NCBI RefSeq assembly: GCF_010389155.1
Contig: NC_057766.1
Coordinates: 44,526,463 to 44,590,462 of the forward strand
Direction of reading: 5' to 3'
Length of the DNA stretch: 64,000 nucleotides
DNA from: Erigeron canadensis
Taxonomy: Eukaryota > Streptophyta > Magnoliopsida > Asterales > Asteraceae
Numbering within the stretch: position 1 is the stretch's first letter; every line of letters starts with the position of its first letter. Shown here piece after piece: positions 43,201-54,804 of the stretch. The notes below the pieces were generated by a model, which was not told the DNA's origin, ran no database searches, and worked only from the letters and a program-made list of their open reading frames with translations. Made by a program: the position numbers and the translations under genes.

Positions 43201-44716
43201 ACAAAGATTAACAAATACCACATAATACTTCAGACATTTGTCTCTTATGGGACTGGAACACCCTTGGTTGATGCCTTGGTGAGCCAACTCACATGCCAAT
43301 CATGACTGTTGGCGCTGTGTTGTCATCAGCCCACTAAGGCTACAGAAAGCAGAAATTTAAAGGGAGCAGGCCTTATTTGTTTAGGCTGGTGGCAGGCCCT
43401 TTTGAATCAATTAGGCCCGGTTTGTTAGGTAACTTGGAGACTAAGTTTAGTAACCCTAATTGTAGCCTATATATATATATATATATATCTTATCTCTTGT
43501 ACAACAGAATACCTCTTTGCCCCCCATGGATTAGTTCACATAGTTTAGTGTGAGTTACCACGTTAAATCTCCAGTGTTCTTCATTCTTGTTATTTTCTCC
43601 TTATTGTGTGTGTGCAGTTTTAATTCCTAACAATAACTTCGTATTTGCCATTATCTATTTGGTCTTCAACATCTTGTTTGCATTTGAAATGAGATCATAA
43701 TAAACTCTACCTCCCACCTAGAATCCCAATGTGTAAGTAGTGTTGTGTAAAACTCGGATTATATGGCTAGGTAACCGTTACATGTTAAGTGATAGTGAAT
43801 TAGTGATGACATTTGCCGAATCGGTGGGGTCAATTGGTCAAAGGTCAGCCAAAATTCACTTTGTATTATTTGAACAATTGTGTTAAAGTTTTTAAACATA
43901 TTTCTAGGGTCCTACGAACAATTTGTTTATGGTTGAACTTCGAAGTATTTAATTGATGGTCCTAGGAACATGTCATGCAAATAATTTTGAAATTTATAAA
44001 GAAATGATTCCAATTTGAGTACTCCCTGCCTAGGCTGGTCACTCGCTGTAGCCCTACCCAGTTGACCACTTGATTACCGTCTAGCGAGTATAACAACATG
44101 ATACATAAGTGGATTATCTTGACTGGAACGAGTTGAGATAAACCTACCCTTAATAATACTACCTTTAGACTTAATATACCAAGTTGGTTATGACCTATGA
44201 GCGTGAAGGCGACCAATCTATACTCAATTAACTTGTGGTGAGGGTGGTCACGTTTCTTGAAATGATTGTGTTTGTGGTTAATCACCCATGGAATAATAAT
44301 AGAAGATTGTACCATGTCACACTGAAACTTTTTTTGTGTTCCAAGACTACTTTAGACATATACAGAGATATTAATAGTAGTATGTATGTATGTATGTATG
44401 TATGTATGTATGTACTAATCTAGTGTTGTGGCATTTAACTGACAGTCAAGGATTTGAGTTGTCATCGCATGCTAAAAAATCACAAGATGCTGCAGTAGGT
44501 GCCCTTGTACGTATGTTGAGAACAGCACCACCCCTTAGACAGGATTGTAGTTGTTATTCTTTGAGTGATGGTGTTGAGCCGGAATTAAGCGCTGGTTCTG
44601 GTTCTAGGTTGTTTATGCCTCGAAAGACGTCAGATGCTTTGGAGGAGCTAAAGGGTTATAGAGACATAAAGCACCTCATTCTGTCTAAAAGTGGACCCCC
44701 TTTGCGAGACGTGTAA
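40202..44716 (+). CDS. ATG13: Autophagy-related protein 13 (ATG1/ATG13 kinase complex)
   Basis: Three exons, 40202-41515, 41596-41777 and 44446-44716 (TAA), join in frame to 588 codons with GT-AG introns. The N-terminal HORMA domain (about residues 15-225) includes EQIVCQFLLKTLHIVLESR, KTDKWFNLALG, VIERWVVQY, YKKSIILLRSLYAMMRLLPA and SVKYRDSLSDFN. The conserved FPPEIITDYVGSPATDPFRA leads into a long Ser/Pro-rich disordered region. The C-terminal block contains SQDAAVGALVRMLRTAPPLR and RKTSDALEELKGYRDIKHL. In plants ATG13 bridges ATG1 and ATG11/ATG101 and is phosphorylated by TOR and SnRK1 to control autophagosome initiation. The start is the ATG at 40202; the frame stays open a few codons upstream without an ATG. 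Intron 2 is 2.7 kb and contains a hAT element and a solo LTR. Confidence 0.95.
42385..42909. mobile_element. hAT-type element with GC-rich ends (copy B), duplication GTATTACA
   Basis: The ends are CATAGTTGTCAAAAGCG and the reverse complement of CGCCTTTGACAACACTG. It is flanked by perfect GTATTACA (42377-42384 and 42910-42917). The 525-bp body has AGGCG/CGCCT clusters at both ends and the palindrome GCGCCTAGGCGC, with an AT-rich middle. It lies in ATG13 intron 2. Confidence 0.88.
43307..43632 (+). mobile_element. Solo copia LTR in ATG13 intron 2
   Basis: The 326-bp LTR starts TGTTGGCGC and ends CCTAACA, with a (TA)n block and the family inverted repeat (GGATTAGTTCACATAG..GTGTGAGTTACCACG). The flanks ATGAC and ATAAC (one mismatch) are the likely target duplication. 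Confidence 0.82.
44381..44414. repeat. (TATG)n microsatellite near the ATG13 exon 3 acceptor
   Basis: About 8 units of TATG end 31 bases before the acceptor at 44445. Confidence 0.9.
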
Positions 44717-44847
44717 CAGTTTTATGTTGGCTTGGACGTTGTAAATGAAATAAATACAGTAGCTGATTGTAATTGTAACCTTGTATTTGTACACTATAGT
44801 TGGACCATTCCCAATGTGGCAGCAAATCATGGAAGGGCGGGGCGGGG

Positions 44848-44951
44848 CCTTCGCAATGCGTCGGTGAGATGGTGGGGTGATAGTGGTGTTAACTAATTAT
44901 ATAAAACGAGCAGTACCTTCGCAATGCGTCGGTGAGATGGTGGGGTGATAG
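44848..44951. repeat. Direct repeat downstream of ATG13
   Basis: A 36-base block (CCTTCGCAATGCGTCGGTGA...GGGTGATAG) occurs twice, at 44848-44883 and 44916-44951. The rest of 44717-45480 is ATG13 3' flank and AT-rich DNA without a gene. GGTGATAAGTCATA also occurs near 49470. Confidence 0.8.
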
Positions 44952-45511
44952 GTCATAGGAGGTGATAAGTCATAGAGGATGATAGCCAAATGCCTTAGCC
45001 GTACGGACTCCGTACTCGGATTTAAAAATTCGTCGAAAGTATATCGAATGATATCTCTAATGAAATAGCATGAAATTTTAAGAATAACCATATAATTTTT
45101 ATAATTTAGCGATATACAGTTTTTAAGATAAAAGATTTTGAATAAATTATAGAAATAAAATGATTTATGGAGGAGAGAGAAAAATATGAGTGGTTGAGAT
45201 TTTAGTAGAGAAAAAAAATGAGTGGTTGAGATTTAAGAGTATTATAGGTATATTAGATAGAGATGCTCAAATTAGTGAATCAAGAATGAGGATAATTTAG
45301 TTAGTTCAAATCATCTTTTGATATTTTTAAAAATGGCAAAATGCTTTATAAGATAATATATATATAGAAGTATAGATATAGAAGTATAGATATAGATATA
45401 GGTATAGATAAAAATATTTCTTTTTGTTTTTATTAAAACATTAATGTGCTATTATTTCATAAATTTTAAACACTTTTTTTTATCCCACTTCTTTTATATA
45501 TGACTATAAAC

Positions 45512-45544
<33 letters not shown>

Positions 45545-45547
<3 letters not shown>

Positions 45548-46190
45548 TTATTTTTAGTACAAGGGTTTGAAAAAATACAAAAAGTACAAGGTATTTCTTC
45601 ATTCTTCTTCCTTCTATCTCTGACCACCACCATGATCATCTCCGACCATCACCATGATCCTCCGGCGACCATCTCTGGCGAGACTTACACATGTGTAAGT
45701 ACAACTTTTTTTAGCATTTTAGGGTTTAAAGTTTTAGGTTTTTTCCTTCGCGAGACAACCACCACCAGCCACCATCATCTCCGACCACCCCAACCACGGC
45801 GTCGGCGCCGGCATCAAGGGCTTCGACCGTACCGTAGCAAACCGTCACCATCTCTTGGATCGCCGCCCATAAAATCCATACGATTCCCATATGCGTCCCT
45901 TGACAGTCAGCTTAGAACGGATGAGGGCCTCTGGCCCGTACCGTAGCCACCCGAAAACGAACCTGATTCTCGTCGGAAAGTTAACTTACACATGTGTAAG
46001 CTGTAATTACACATGTGTAAGTCTCGCCGGAGATGGTAACCGTCGTCGGAGGATCACGGTGGTGGTCGGAGATGATCATGGTGGTGGTGATGGTGGTCGA
46101 AGATGGAAGGAACAAACTCGTGTAAGTTAACTTACACATGTACTTTTTGTACTTTTTTAAATGTTAATACCATAAATAACACACCCCTAT
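45545..46190. mobile_element. Fold-back element with ACATGT palindromes (copy 1)
   Basis: The arms are inverted repeats: AAAAAGTACAAGG..GACCACCACCATGATCATC..GGCGAGACTTACACATG on the left, and CATGTGTAAGTCTCGCCGG..GATGATCATGGTGGTGGT..CATGTACTTTTTGTAC on the right. ACTTACACATGTGTAAGT palindromes occur at 45683-45700, 45985-46000, 46007-46020 and about 46119-46141. The GC-rich centre (45740-45960) is not matched elsewhere in the window and encodes no recognised protein. Confidence 0.65.
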
Positions 46191-46194
46191 ATAT

Positions 46195-46586
46195 AGGGAC
46201 AATCAAATAAGAACAGTCTTAAAATAAGAACGGTGAGAATACTTAAAAACATCATTTTGATACATTAAAAGTCCATAAAATTAACATAGTGCTCAACTAA
46301 TTATCATTATTTAAGTGTATAACAACACATTGGCCTATCAAAATCAAGAAAATCATGTTTTTTGTTTTGTGTATCCATCTTGGATGTATATTCTTCAAAA
46401 TGATGCATCCACAAAAAAACGTGATTTTTTCGATTTTGACGGATCAATGTGTTGTTAAACACTTAAATAATGATAATTAGTTATGTATTATGTTAGTTAT
46501 ATGGACTTTTAATGCATCAAAATGATGTTTTTTAAGTGTTCTCACCGTTCTTATTTTAAGACTATTCTCACTGGATTGTTACCCTA
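46195..46586. mobile_element. Palindromic MITE, copy a
   Basis: The ends AGGGACAATCAAATAAGAAC and CACTGGATTGTTACCCT bound a hairpin whose arms match over most of their length (TTAAAATAAGAACGGTGAGA / TCTCACCGTTCTTATTTTAA, GTTTTTTGTTTTGTG in the centre). The element sits between TA repeats. Confidence 0.75.
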
Positions 46587-46610
46587 TATATATATATGTG
46601 TGTGTGTGTG

Positions 46611-46782
46611 AAAAAGTGAATATAAGTTTGTCCAACACTTAACCTTTAACATACAAATTTTTTAATATTTATTGATTAATGAATAAATGTTTGGGATCAT
46701 GAATTTCTTAGATTAAAAAAAGAATATGTGAGTGTTCCGCACCTAAGCTTAAGTACCTAACAACTTTATATTCTTATTATCC
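46611..46782. mobile_element. Short MITE of the CACCTAAGCTTA family, copy a
   Basis: Ends GTGAATATAAG and CTTTATATTCTTA with CACTTAACC / CACCTAAGCTTAAGTACC near the termini; it lies between TA runs. Related copies are at 47255 and 51176. Confidence 0.65.
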
Positions 46783-46807
46783 ATTATAAATATATATATA
46801 TATATAT

Positions 46808-47202
46808 AGGGTAACACTCCGGTAAGAACACTCTTAAAATAAGAACGGTGAAAACACCTTAAAAACATTATTTTGATGCATTAAAAGTCCATAAAACTAA
46901 CATAGTGCATAACTAATTATCATTATTTAAGTGTTTAACAATACATTCATCTGTCAAAATCGAAATAAGCATGTTTTTTGTTTTGTGCATCCATCTTGGA
47001 TGCATATTCATCAAAATGATGCATCCAACAAAAAACATGATTTTTTCGATTTTGATGAATCAATGTGTTGTTAAACACTTAAATAATGATAACTAGTTAT
47101 GCATTATGTCAGTTTTATGGACTTTTAATGCATCAAAATGATGATTTTAAGGTGTTCTCGCCGTTCTTATTTTAAATCTGTTCTTATTTGATTGTCTCCC
47201 TA
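46808..47202. mobile_element. Palindromic MITE, copy b
   Basis: Second copy of the 46195 element, about 85-90% alike by eye, in the same orientation, again embedded in (TA)n. Confidence 0.75.
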
Positions 47203-47217
47203 TATATATATACTCCC

Positions 47218-47254
<37 letters not shown>

Positions 47255-47256
<2 letters not shown>

Positions 47257-47443
47257 AAAAGGGAATATAAGGTTGTCCGACACCTAAGCTTAGATATGGA
47301 ACCCCTCACATACTAATATTTTATTGTTTATTGTTTAATGAATAAATGTCTGGGCCCCATGATTTTTATGATTTAAAAAAATAATATGTGAGTGTCCGAC
47401 ATCTAAGCTTAGATACCTAACAGCCTTATATTCTCATCCCCCA
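47255..47443. mobile_element. Short MITE of the CACCTAAGCTTA family, copy b
   Basis: GAATATAAGGTTGTCCGACACC on one side is mirrored by CCTAACAGCCTTATATTC on the other. Flanked by TA repeats. Confidence 0.7.
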
Positions 47444-47451
47444 TATATATA

Positions 47452-47628
47452 AGGGTTGGAAGTATGTGGTTATGTACCTAGTTTGGGTATAAAATCTCTC
47501 ACATTTTTGTTTTTTTAATCCATAAAATACATTGGAGCCTATCATTTATTTAAAATATTTAAAAACTAGTATGTGAGTAGTTCTATACCCAACTTAGGTA
47601 CATGACAACCATACACTCACTTTTCCCT
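47452..47628. mobile_element. Short MITE, diverged relative
   Basis: Inverted ends GTATGTGGTTATGTACCTAG and CTTAGGTACATGACAACCATAC, with the same general plan as the preceding family (AATATGTGAGT-like core). Bounded by TATATA on both sides. Confidence 0.6.
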
Positions 47629-47770
47629 ATATATATATATATATTAACTAATAACTTTATAATTGTTTGTTTGATTACAAGTTTTTAAAGTTCATTCACA
47701 CGTGAGTTCGCAATAGCCAATTTGAAGATTTTGAATTGTTTTTTTCTTTCATGACATACTTTTATGGGAA

Positions 47771-48847
47771 AATTACACTTTTGGTCCCTGAACTTGACAT
47801 GTTTTTCACTTTTAGTCACTAAACTTCAAAATTTGCAAATTATACACGTAACTTGTCACTTTTTTTCACTTTTGGTCACTGCGCCCAGTTTCGTTAGTTT
47901 TGCTCTGTTAGTTTGCCCAGATTCGTTAGTTTTTTTTCCACTTTTCGTCCTTCCCATTATTCCATAACTAAAATCGATAATCGACAAACTTCAGTGATGA
48001 AAAGATTAATTTACCTAATTTTTTTTTACATATACTTCATTCGGCCAATTTTAAATGTTATTATTTTGATTTTTTCATAGTATTTTTTACTTTTAACTTT
48101 GACTCTAAACATTTTTATCTGTAATATATAGTAGTTGGTGTAAATTAAATCAATCAAAAGTATATTTAAAAAGTAGTTCATTATTATATGTTTTATAACA
48201 AATTTATATAACATGGAAAAAAATTACGGTTAAATCATAAGGCGTTATAGATTATCAAAAAAACCTACAACACGTTACTTCAGATAAATGTCACAATATC
48301 TTATTTTTATTTTCATTTATAAATAGTTAATAAAATGAATTAACAAAAACTATATAAGTTTATATAACACAAAAATAAAAATTACGGTTAAAGTAGACAT
48401 AAGAAGACTCAAAATTCAAACATAGTCACTAAATAAATCTATCTTTATAAATAAAAATTTCAATAACAATTATTTCATCGTCGTTGAAAAAAATAATAAT
48501 TATTTCATCTAATCAAACTAGAGTATAACCAATAGAGTAGTAAACTGTAAACATAAAAAATTTGTTTCAAAACATAATAAATGAATATGTATTTTCACTA
48601 ATCGGTCAAAACAATATATAAAACCTGAAGTTGGACCGATTATCGATTTTAGTTATGGAATAATGGGAAGGACGAAAAGTGAAAAAAAATTAACGAATCT
48701 GGGCAAGTTAACGGAGAAAAAACTAACAAAGTTGACGCAGTGACCAAAAGTGAAAAAATGTGACAAGTTCAGTGCATAATTTGCAAATTTTGAAGTTTAG
48801 TGACTAAAAGTGAAAAACGTGTCAATTTCAGGGACCAAAAGTGTAAC
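47771..48847. mobile_element. Long-TIR element, MULE-type
   Basis: About 230-bp inverted repeats start AATTACACTTTTGGTCCCTG and end CAGGGACCAAAAGTGTAACT. TTCGTCCTTCCCATTATTCC is mirrored at the inner ends. The interior is AT-rich and non-coding. I could not find a clear 9-bp duplication. Confidence 0.7.
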
Positions 48848-49239
48848 TCCTATTTTTATATATAACGTATCACATATGAATGAACTTTAAAAACATGTAA
48901 TTTTATAAATAATTTTAAAGTTCTCACCAATCTTATGGGAAAAAATATTCTTGAAATAAGAAAAGTCAAGATGTATATTGTATGAAAAATACTCTTAATG
49001 AAGTTATTTGAATATCTTTACATAATATATGTTAAATACCCTTAATAAAATTATTTACAGCATACTTCATTCAAAATGTATGTAATAGTACATGCATCTT
49101 AGTTATAAGGGATTTTCAACCACACATGTTTTTTCTATCGACACTCCATTACTAGTATTTAAGCCGTGTATTAGTGTTTCGCCCATTTCATACTTTAAAA
49201 CACTTCACATAATAACCTATAACTATGGTAGAGATTCAG

Positions 49240-49735
49240 AGAGAAAGGAGAGAAGATTCGTTTTTTTAGCTTTTTTTTTTTTTTTTTTTTTTGATTTTTT
49301 GATTTTTTTTTCATTCTTTTTTTAATTAACTTAATCTATTTAAAAAAAAAAAGCAAAAAGAAAAAACTTGTAACCCGATTTAGTGAGTTATATATGTAAG
49401 GGTATAATACGGACTTCGCCCTTAGGGATATTAATAAGGGGTAGATGGTGGGAGTGATAGATTATAGGGTGATAAGTCATATGGGGTGATTGGTGATGAG
49501 GTGATCTACTTAACGGGTTTCGCCCTTAGCTATCATGGCTCCGCCATAGACTGAAAGGCTTCGCCTATAGCTTACGGGCTTTGAAAAAAAAATATTTTTA
49601 AAATTTCTATAATTTTTATATGAAATTAGTTCATTAAAAAGAGTATGAAAAAGGTGAAAAAAAGAAAAAAAGTTCAAAAAAAACAAGCTAAAAAAAATCA
49701 AAAATAAATCTTTTCTCCCTTCTCTTCTTAAGGTA
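49240..49735. repeat. Fold-back region with homopolymer arms
   Basis: GAAAGGAGAGAAGATTCGTTT and TTTAGCTTTTT on the left are mirrored by AAGCTAAAAAAAATC and TCTTTTCTCCCTTCTC on the right. The centre contains CTTCGCCCTTAG-type repeats. Otherwise non-coding. Confidence 0.5.
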
Positions 49736-49755
49736 CCTTTTCATTTACTCTCTAT

Positions 49756-49792
<37 letters not shown>

Positions 49793-50104
49793 GAGTCATC
49801 CAATAAGAACAAGTTATAAAAAAGAACAAGTAAGAACCAATAAAAAAAATTCCAAATCATCATCCATTAAAAACGGTAATATAGACAATTAGAAAATACA
49901 ATTAATACATATTCAATTACAATTTCCATACATAATTGCACATATCGTTAATCATTTTCATATTGATATTTAATTATAAATTTATCAAAACCAATAACAC
50001 ACGTTTATCATATCACGTTTATCAATTTATCATCCAAAATTAGTCCGACATTATTTTTCTTTGTTAATTTAAAATTCTCCTTTTGTTTATTTCGTACTTT
50101 TGTT

Positions 50105-50300
50105 TTAATGCGTCCAAATCATGTTAATTTTGTATGCATCCAAATAATATTAATTATGCATCCAAATCATGTTAATCTTTTATGCATTCAAAGTTATTTG
50201 TATGCACCCAAATAATATTAATTATGCATCCAAGTCATGTTAAATTTTTATGCATCCAAATTACATTTTATGCTAGTTTTTATATATCCAAGTCACTTTT
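50105..50300. repeat. Degenerate tandem repeat of a TATGCATCCAAAT unit
   Basis: Units of about 25-40 bases (TATGCATCCAAATCATGTTAA, GCATCCAAATAATATTAATTA) recur about six times. The surrounding 49790-50760 is AT-rich with no gene. Confidence 0.7.
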
Positions 50301-50766
50301 ATGGATTCAAGCCTTCCGTTTTTTATATTATGGCTTCTGAAAATTTATATATAGAGAATCATTCTATTAATATTAAAATACTTAAATAAAATATGACATT
50401 AATTATTAACTTTAATTTTACAAAAACTCGTACAAATTACTCCATGCAGAGGTTATTCAAGATGTTTGGTATGTGTGTAGTTTTGAAACCAATCCTGGTA
50501 ACTATTTCTTTTTATAACTCCCATAACATATAGCCATTTTTAATCTATTTTTTCATTATTTTATATAATTACCCTTTTAACCTTTAATATACATATAAAA
50601 TAACATTTTTGCCATTAATTAATTTAGTTAATACAAATTCACCCTTAATCATCTTAGCCTTTGATTTATATCATCCAAAGGACATAAACTTTTCTTACTG
50701 TTCTTATTTTATATCTGTTTTCACCGGAAAGCTATCCTAAAATAAATTTCACCTATATATAGGTGA

Positions 50767-51132
50767 AATTTATTTTAGGACCATTCCTTATTTTAGGACC
50801 AATTAGGACATGTGTTTTTTGTAACTTACACACCACCATGATCATCTTTGACCACCACCATGATCATTTCTGACCACCCCCATGATTTTTCGGCGACAGA
50901 AACCAAAGGAAAATCATTTTTAAGTTAACTTACACATGTGTAAGTTATATACAACTTACACATGTGTAAGTTAACTGAAACATGGTTTTCCGGCGACGGC
51001 GGTGGTCGCCGTAGCCGGAGGACCATGTTTTTTGTCGGAGATAATCATGGTGGTAGTGGTGGTGGTCGGTGATGATGATTATGAGGTGGTTCCAATTGGT
51101 CCTAAAATAAGGGGTGATCCTAAAATAACCCA
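50767..51132. mobile_element. Fold-back element with ACATGT palindromes (copy 2)
   Basis: Termini TTTATTTTAGGACC..TTATTTTAGGACCAATT and AATTGGTCCTAAAATAAGGGG..TCCTAAAATAA. Inside are ACCACCATGATCATC / GATAATCATGGTGG arms and two CTTACACATGTGTAAG palindromes (50929-50944 and 50954-50969). It shares its core with 45545-46190 but has different ends. Confidence 0.65.
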
Positions 51133-51133
51133 C

Positions 51134-51175
<42 letters not shown>

Positions 51176-51179
<4 letters not shown>

Positions 51180-51364
51180 AAAGTGAATATAAGGTTGCCC
51201 GGCACCTAAGCTTAGGTGTGAAACCCCTCACATACTAATTTTTTAATATTTGTTGAATTTTAATTAAAACACATGGCCCCCCTGATTTTTATGGATTAAA
51301 AAAACAATATGTGAGTGTTCCACACCTAAGCTTAGCTACCTAACAGCCTTATATTCACATTCCC
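51176..51364. mobile_element. Short MITE of the CACCTAAGCTTA family, copy c
   Basis: GTGAATATAAGGTTGCCCGG and CTAACAGCCTTATATTCAC are the inverted ends. CACCTAAGCTTAGGTG forms a palindrome near the left side. (TA)n lies on both sides. Confidence 0.7.
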
Positions 51365-51384
51365 ATATATATATATATATATAT

Positions 51385-54331
51385 AGCGGAAATAGGATCA
51401 CTTAAAAACTGCCCCAACCGAAACGGTTGGTACTTTCAATAAATGGTGTTACTAAGTGCATCATCAAACGATATAATTGAAATCCAAGTTATGGCACCAA
51501 CATAAATGCCATCATTATTACATGTTCATAAATCATAAATGAAATAGCCAAAACATAAGGCTAAGGGAAGTCTAAGCATTCAACGAACTATGCTAGTCTT
51601 CTTTATTACATCTACCCATCTCACGCGCTAATCCTTTCTCTAGCTCAAACCTGCTTATCCTGAAGGACACAACATTTTCATAAAAACAAGTGTTAGCTAA
51701 TAAACTAGCTAAGTAAGATACACACATTATAAAACGTTCTTCATTTTACTTTCATAAAACTTGTTCATGTTACTCTTATAAAACATGACCATATCACATA
51801 TCATCATAAGATCATAAGATCATCCCATCTTTACCTTTTTCCCACATCTCATCTCATCACATATCATATCGTATCAACATATACTTGCAAAGCAAACATA
51901 ACAACATATAGTTGCATCTTAATCAACATCTCACATCAAATCATAGCACACATAAACATATCTCACATATACATATTAGCACATGTAGAGTAGATACTCC
52001 TAATTGTGCCTATCAACAATTATATCACACATAACAACATATCCTGCGTCTCACGTCACATAACCTTATAATCAACTTAATCCACTTTATTCCACTTCAT
52101 GCATTCCGTTATGCTTTTAACATTGGTGGTTAGTCACTCCACCCGGAAATACAAGATCAACATAACTATGTCACATGGAGCAACCCAAGTAACCACGTAT
52201 AGTATCCCGTCATGCTTCTAACATTGGTGGTTAGTCACTCCACCCGGAAATACAAGATCAACATAACTATGCCGCAAGGAGCCACCCAAACGACCACGTA
52301 CGCACTAGCTTTACAACTAGCACGGGTTAAGCTTAACACAACATATGCTCGAGACTTATTTATTATATTAGTTTAGGCTACACCTTCACCTAGACTAATC
52401 ACTTTTATCCTTCTTTATTTTATCTTAGATTAGGCTACACTTTCACCTAAGCTAAGCACATATTACATCTTTACTTTATATCAACTTAGGCTACTCTTTC
52501 ACCTAAGTTAATCACATAACATCAATTTATTAGGGCCCTTAACGTGCACGTGAATATGACAATCCTAATCAAAGAACTAGTGACTAGATGATCAAGTCAC
52601 ACATGTAATCATATCATAAACATATCACCATTTTGTGTTCACATATCAGTAGCATAACATCAAATCATGATAGCATAAACGTATCATAGCATCAACTCAT
52701 AATCACATAACTTTAACATAACAACATATCATGATCGCATAACTTTATCATAACGTCATATCATAATCACAAGTAATAAGCATATCATCATATCATTTCA
52801 TGGGTACTTACCTCAAGCCTTTGCAACCTGCATTTACATGTCATTCATCATAGAAAGGTAAGCATCATATCCCATATCAACCTCCCGTAATCACCCTTTA
52901 ACTTTACTTTAAGCATACATTCCCATATAACCCCCCGCATAACCCGGAATACCCAACACACATAAGATAATCCGATTAAGAGGTTAATTAAAGAAACTAC
53001 ATTTTGTTGTGCCTCCAGCGTGAGAAAAGTCATGTATCTTACCTCAATGGAGTACTCAACAGTCACAAATTTGTTTACCGTGCTTCACAAGTGTCCTCGA
53101 CAACCTATGATACAAGAAGTATGGATATATATAAGTCAACTAGACACTTAAACGCGCTTAGGAACTTTCTGCAAGCTGATCTCGTCGAGCCCAGAGGTGG
53201 TCTCCTCGAGTTCAGTTTCCAGGATCAGACCCTTCACTTGCAGGCGATTGTTCGACCTCTAGACGACCAAATTAGTCAAAACTTAGTTCTTATGAAATGT
53301 AGGGAATTCAAAGACCTTTCCAGAAATATAAAGTTTGACTCTTGAAGTTCTATAATGAATGATTTATGACGTTTACAAGATAGGTCTGCAGAAATCATCC
53401 GTAATTAGACCAGTTTTGTAAATCGACACTTTTCGTCTATCTATGGGCAAAATCACCAGAAACTTTGTTCTTAACGATTCAAAACGACACATAGACCTTT
53501 TCAAAAATATAAAATTCATCTTCTAACTCTTTGAATTAAAGAAGATATGATTTTTGCAAGATGACTGAAAATTTAGACCTATGAAACCCTTTGTTTTCAA
53601 TATCCCTTTAGCCATCGAACGACCTTAGCAATACCCCACGACCTAAAGAACTCATATACATACAATATATGACTCATATGATGATTTTACACGATCACTT
53701 GTTCCAGGGACAAGAGGATACAATAAAAATACATTAGATTACCTGAAAACCCAAGAAATCGATGACGAAACGTAATCAAATCAACCCTAACCCTCAAGGT
53801 CGAATTTACAGAGACAAAACCTACTTTAAAACTTAATCAACAATCAAATGATGATATACTACCTGTAGGGTTGATCAACGGATCGAAAACCAAGCAAAAA
53901 CCCATCCGAAATCCCCGAAATCGACTATAACTTGAAGATTTGACCTAGGGTTTTGTGTGTTAGACTTTTTTAGGGTTTTGGATCTGTTTTTCCAGCATCA
54001 TGCACGAATTTTGGCCCTATTTATATTGAGGATACTTTCACAACTTTACATCTAGGCCCTCGCACTTCGTTTTAACTCGTTTCGGCCCTTAACGACTCGT
54101 TCAACGCCACTGTGGACACTTATCGACACTTATATCTTATCGATCACATTAATTGACTTTATTAATCATTTTCAACTTTAATTTCATTAATTTAAATCAC
54201 TTTAACACATCTCTCACGTAAATCATTTAAATCACACAATTACATATAAATCACATAGTAACTAACGGTCACCAACGACAAGTTAACAGCCAACATCAAA
54301 AGTCAAACTTGAAAAGTTTGGGATGTTACAT
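51385..54331 (-). mobile_element. Large LTR-like element, minus strand, related to the solo LTRs
   Basis: Read on the minus strand it starts TGTAACATCCCAAAC and has a TATAAATAGGG promoter-like box about 300 bases in, then AAAACCCTAAA and CAGGTAATC, like a transcribed LTR/leader. The other end is uncertain (about 51385), and no duplication was found. No gag or pol is visible. It contains tandem repeats at 52105-52300 and 52375-52515. Confidence 0.5.
52105..52310. repeat. Tandem pair with 101-bp period
   Basis: The block TTAACATTGGTGGTTAGTCA...AACATAACTATG..CAACC is present twice with few changes (offset 101 bases). It is followed at 52375-52515 by three AGGCTAC..TTCACCTA units with a 56-57 base period. 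Confidence 0.85.
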
Positions 54332-54790
54332 TTTTCTTGTTGATGGTGTTTCTGTTAAGTAGTTCCAGTTGCAAATGCATGTAATCAGTTGGTTAGTTTG
54401 CTTGTATTTTGTTATTTTTGTAACAATTGTAATGAATTATGACTATGTAATGTAATATATTCTGTTTTTATTGAATGTGTTATTATGACTTTAGAATACA
54501 AAACACACTGCAGTTTTGAAGTGCAATATTTCTACAAGTTTCTTTAAACTGTAGGATTTATACACAAATTTTGAATGTATATAATGCAATACAAAACACA
54601 TTGGCAGTTTTGAATGTACATAACTACAGGATATCTAAATTTCAATCAAATCAATTAGCATAATAAGCAACGGAAGTTCAAATTACGATTCATTACATAC
54701 CATAAGTTAAGGTCATAACAAATTTAAAAGAGGATACATAAGACAACATAATTTAGAGTCTTAACAAGCTTAAAGCTTTAACACACACAA
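54332..54790. other. AT-rich stretch beyond the minus-strand transposase
   Basis: Probable 3' UTR and terminal region of the MULE. Direct repeats of GAATGTATATAA / CAGTTTTGAA type are visible; no terminal inverted repeat was found. Confidence 0.4.
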
Positions 54791-54804
54791 TCCTAGTTAA
54801 CAAG

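Noticed and set aside
44897..45091. Minus-strand frame downstream of ATG13
   Set aside because: Overlaps a direct repeat and AT-rich intergenic DNA; no homology or start context.
45500..45946. 148-codon plus-strand frame with His/Arg/Pro-rich end
   Set aside because: It starts in a TA repeat and runs through fold-back element arms; composition reflects the repeats, not a protein.
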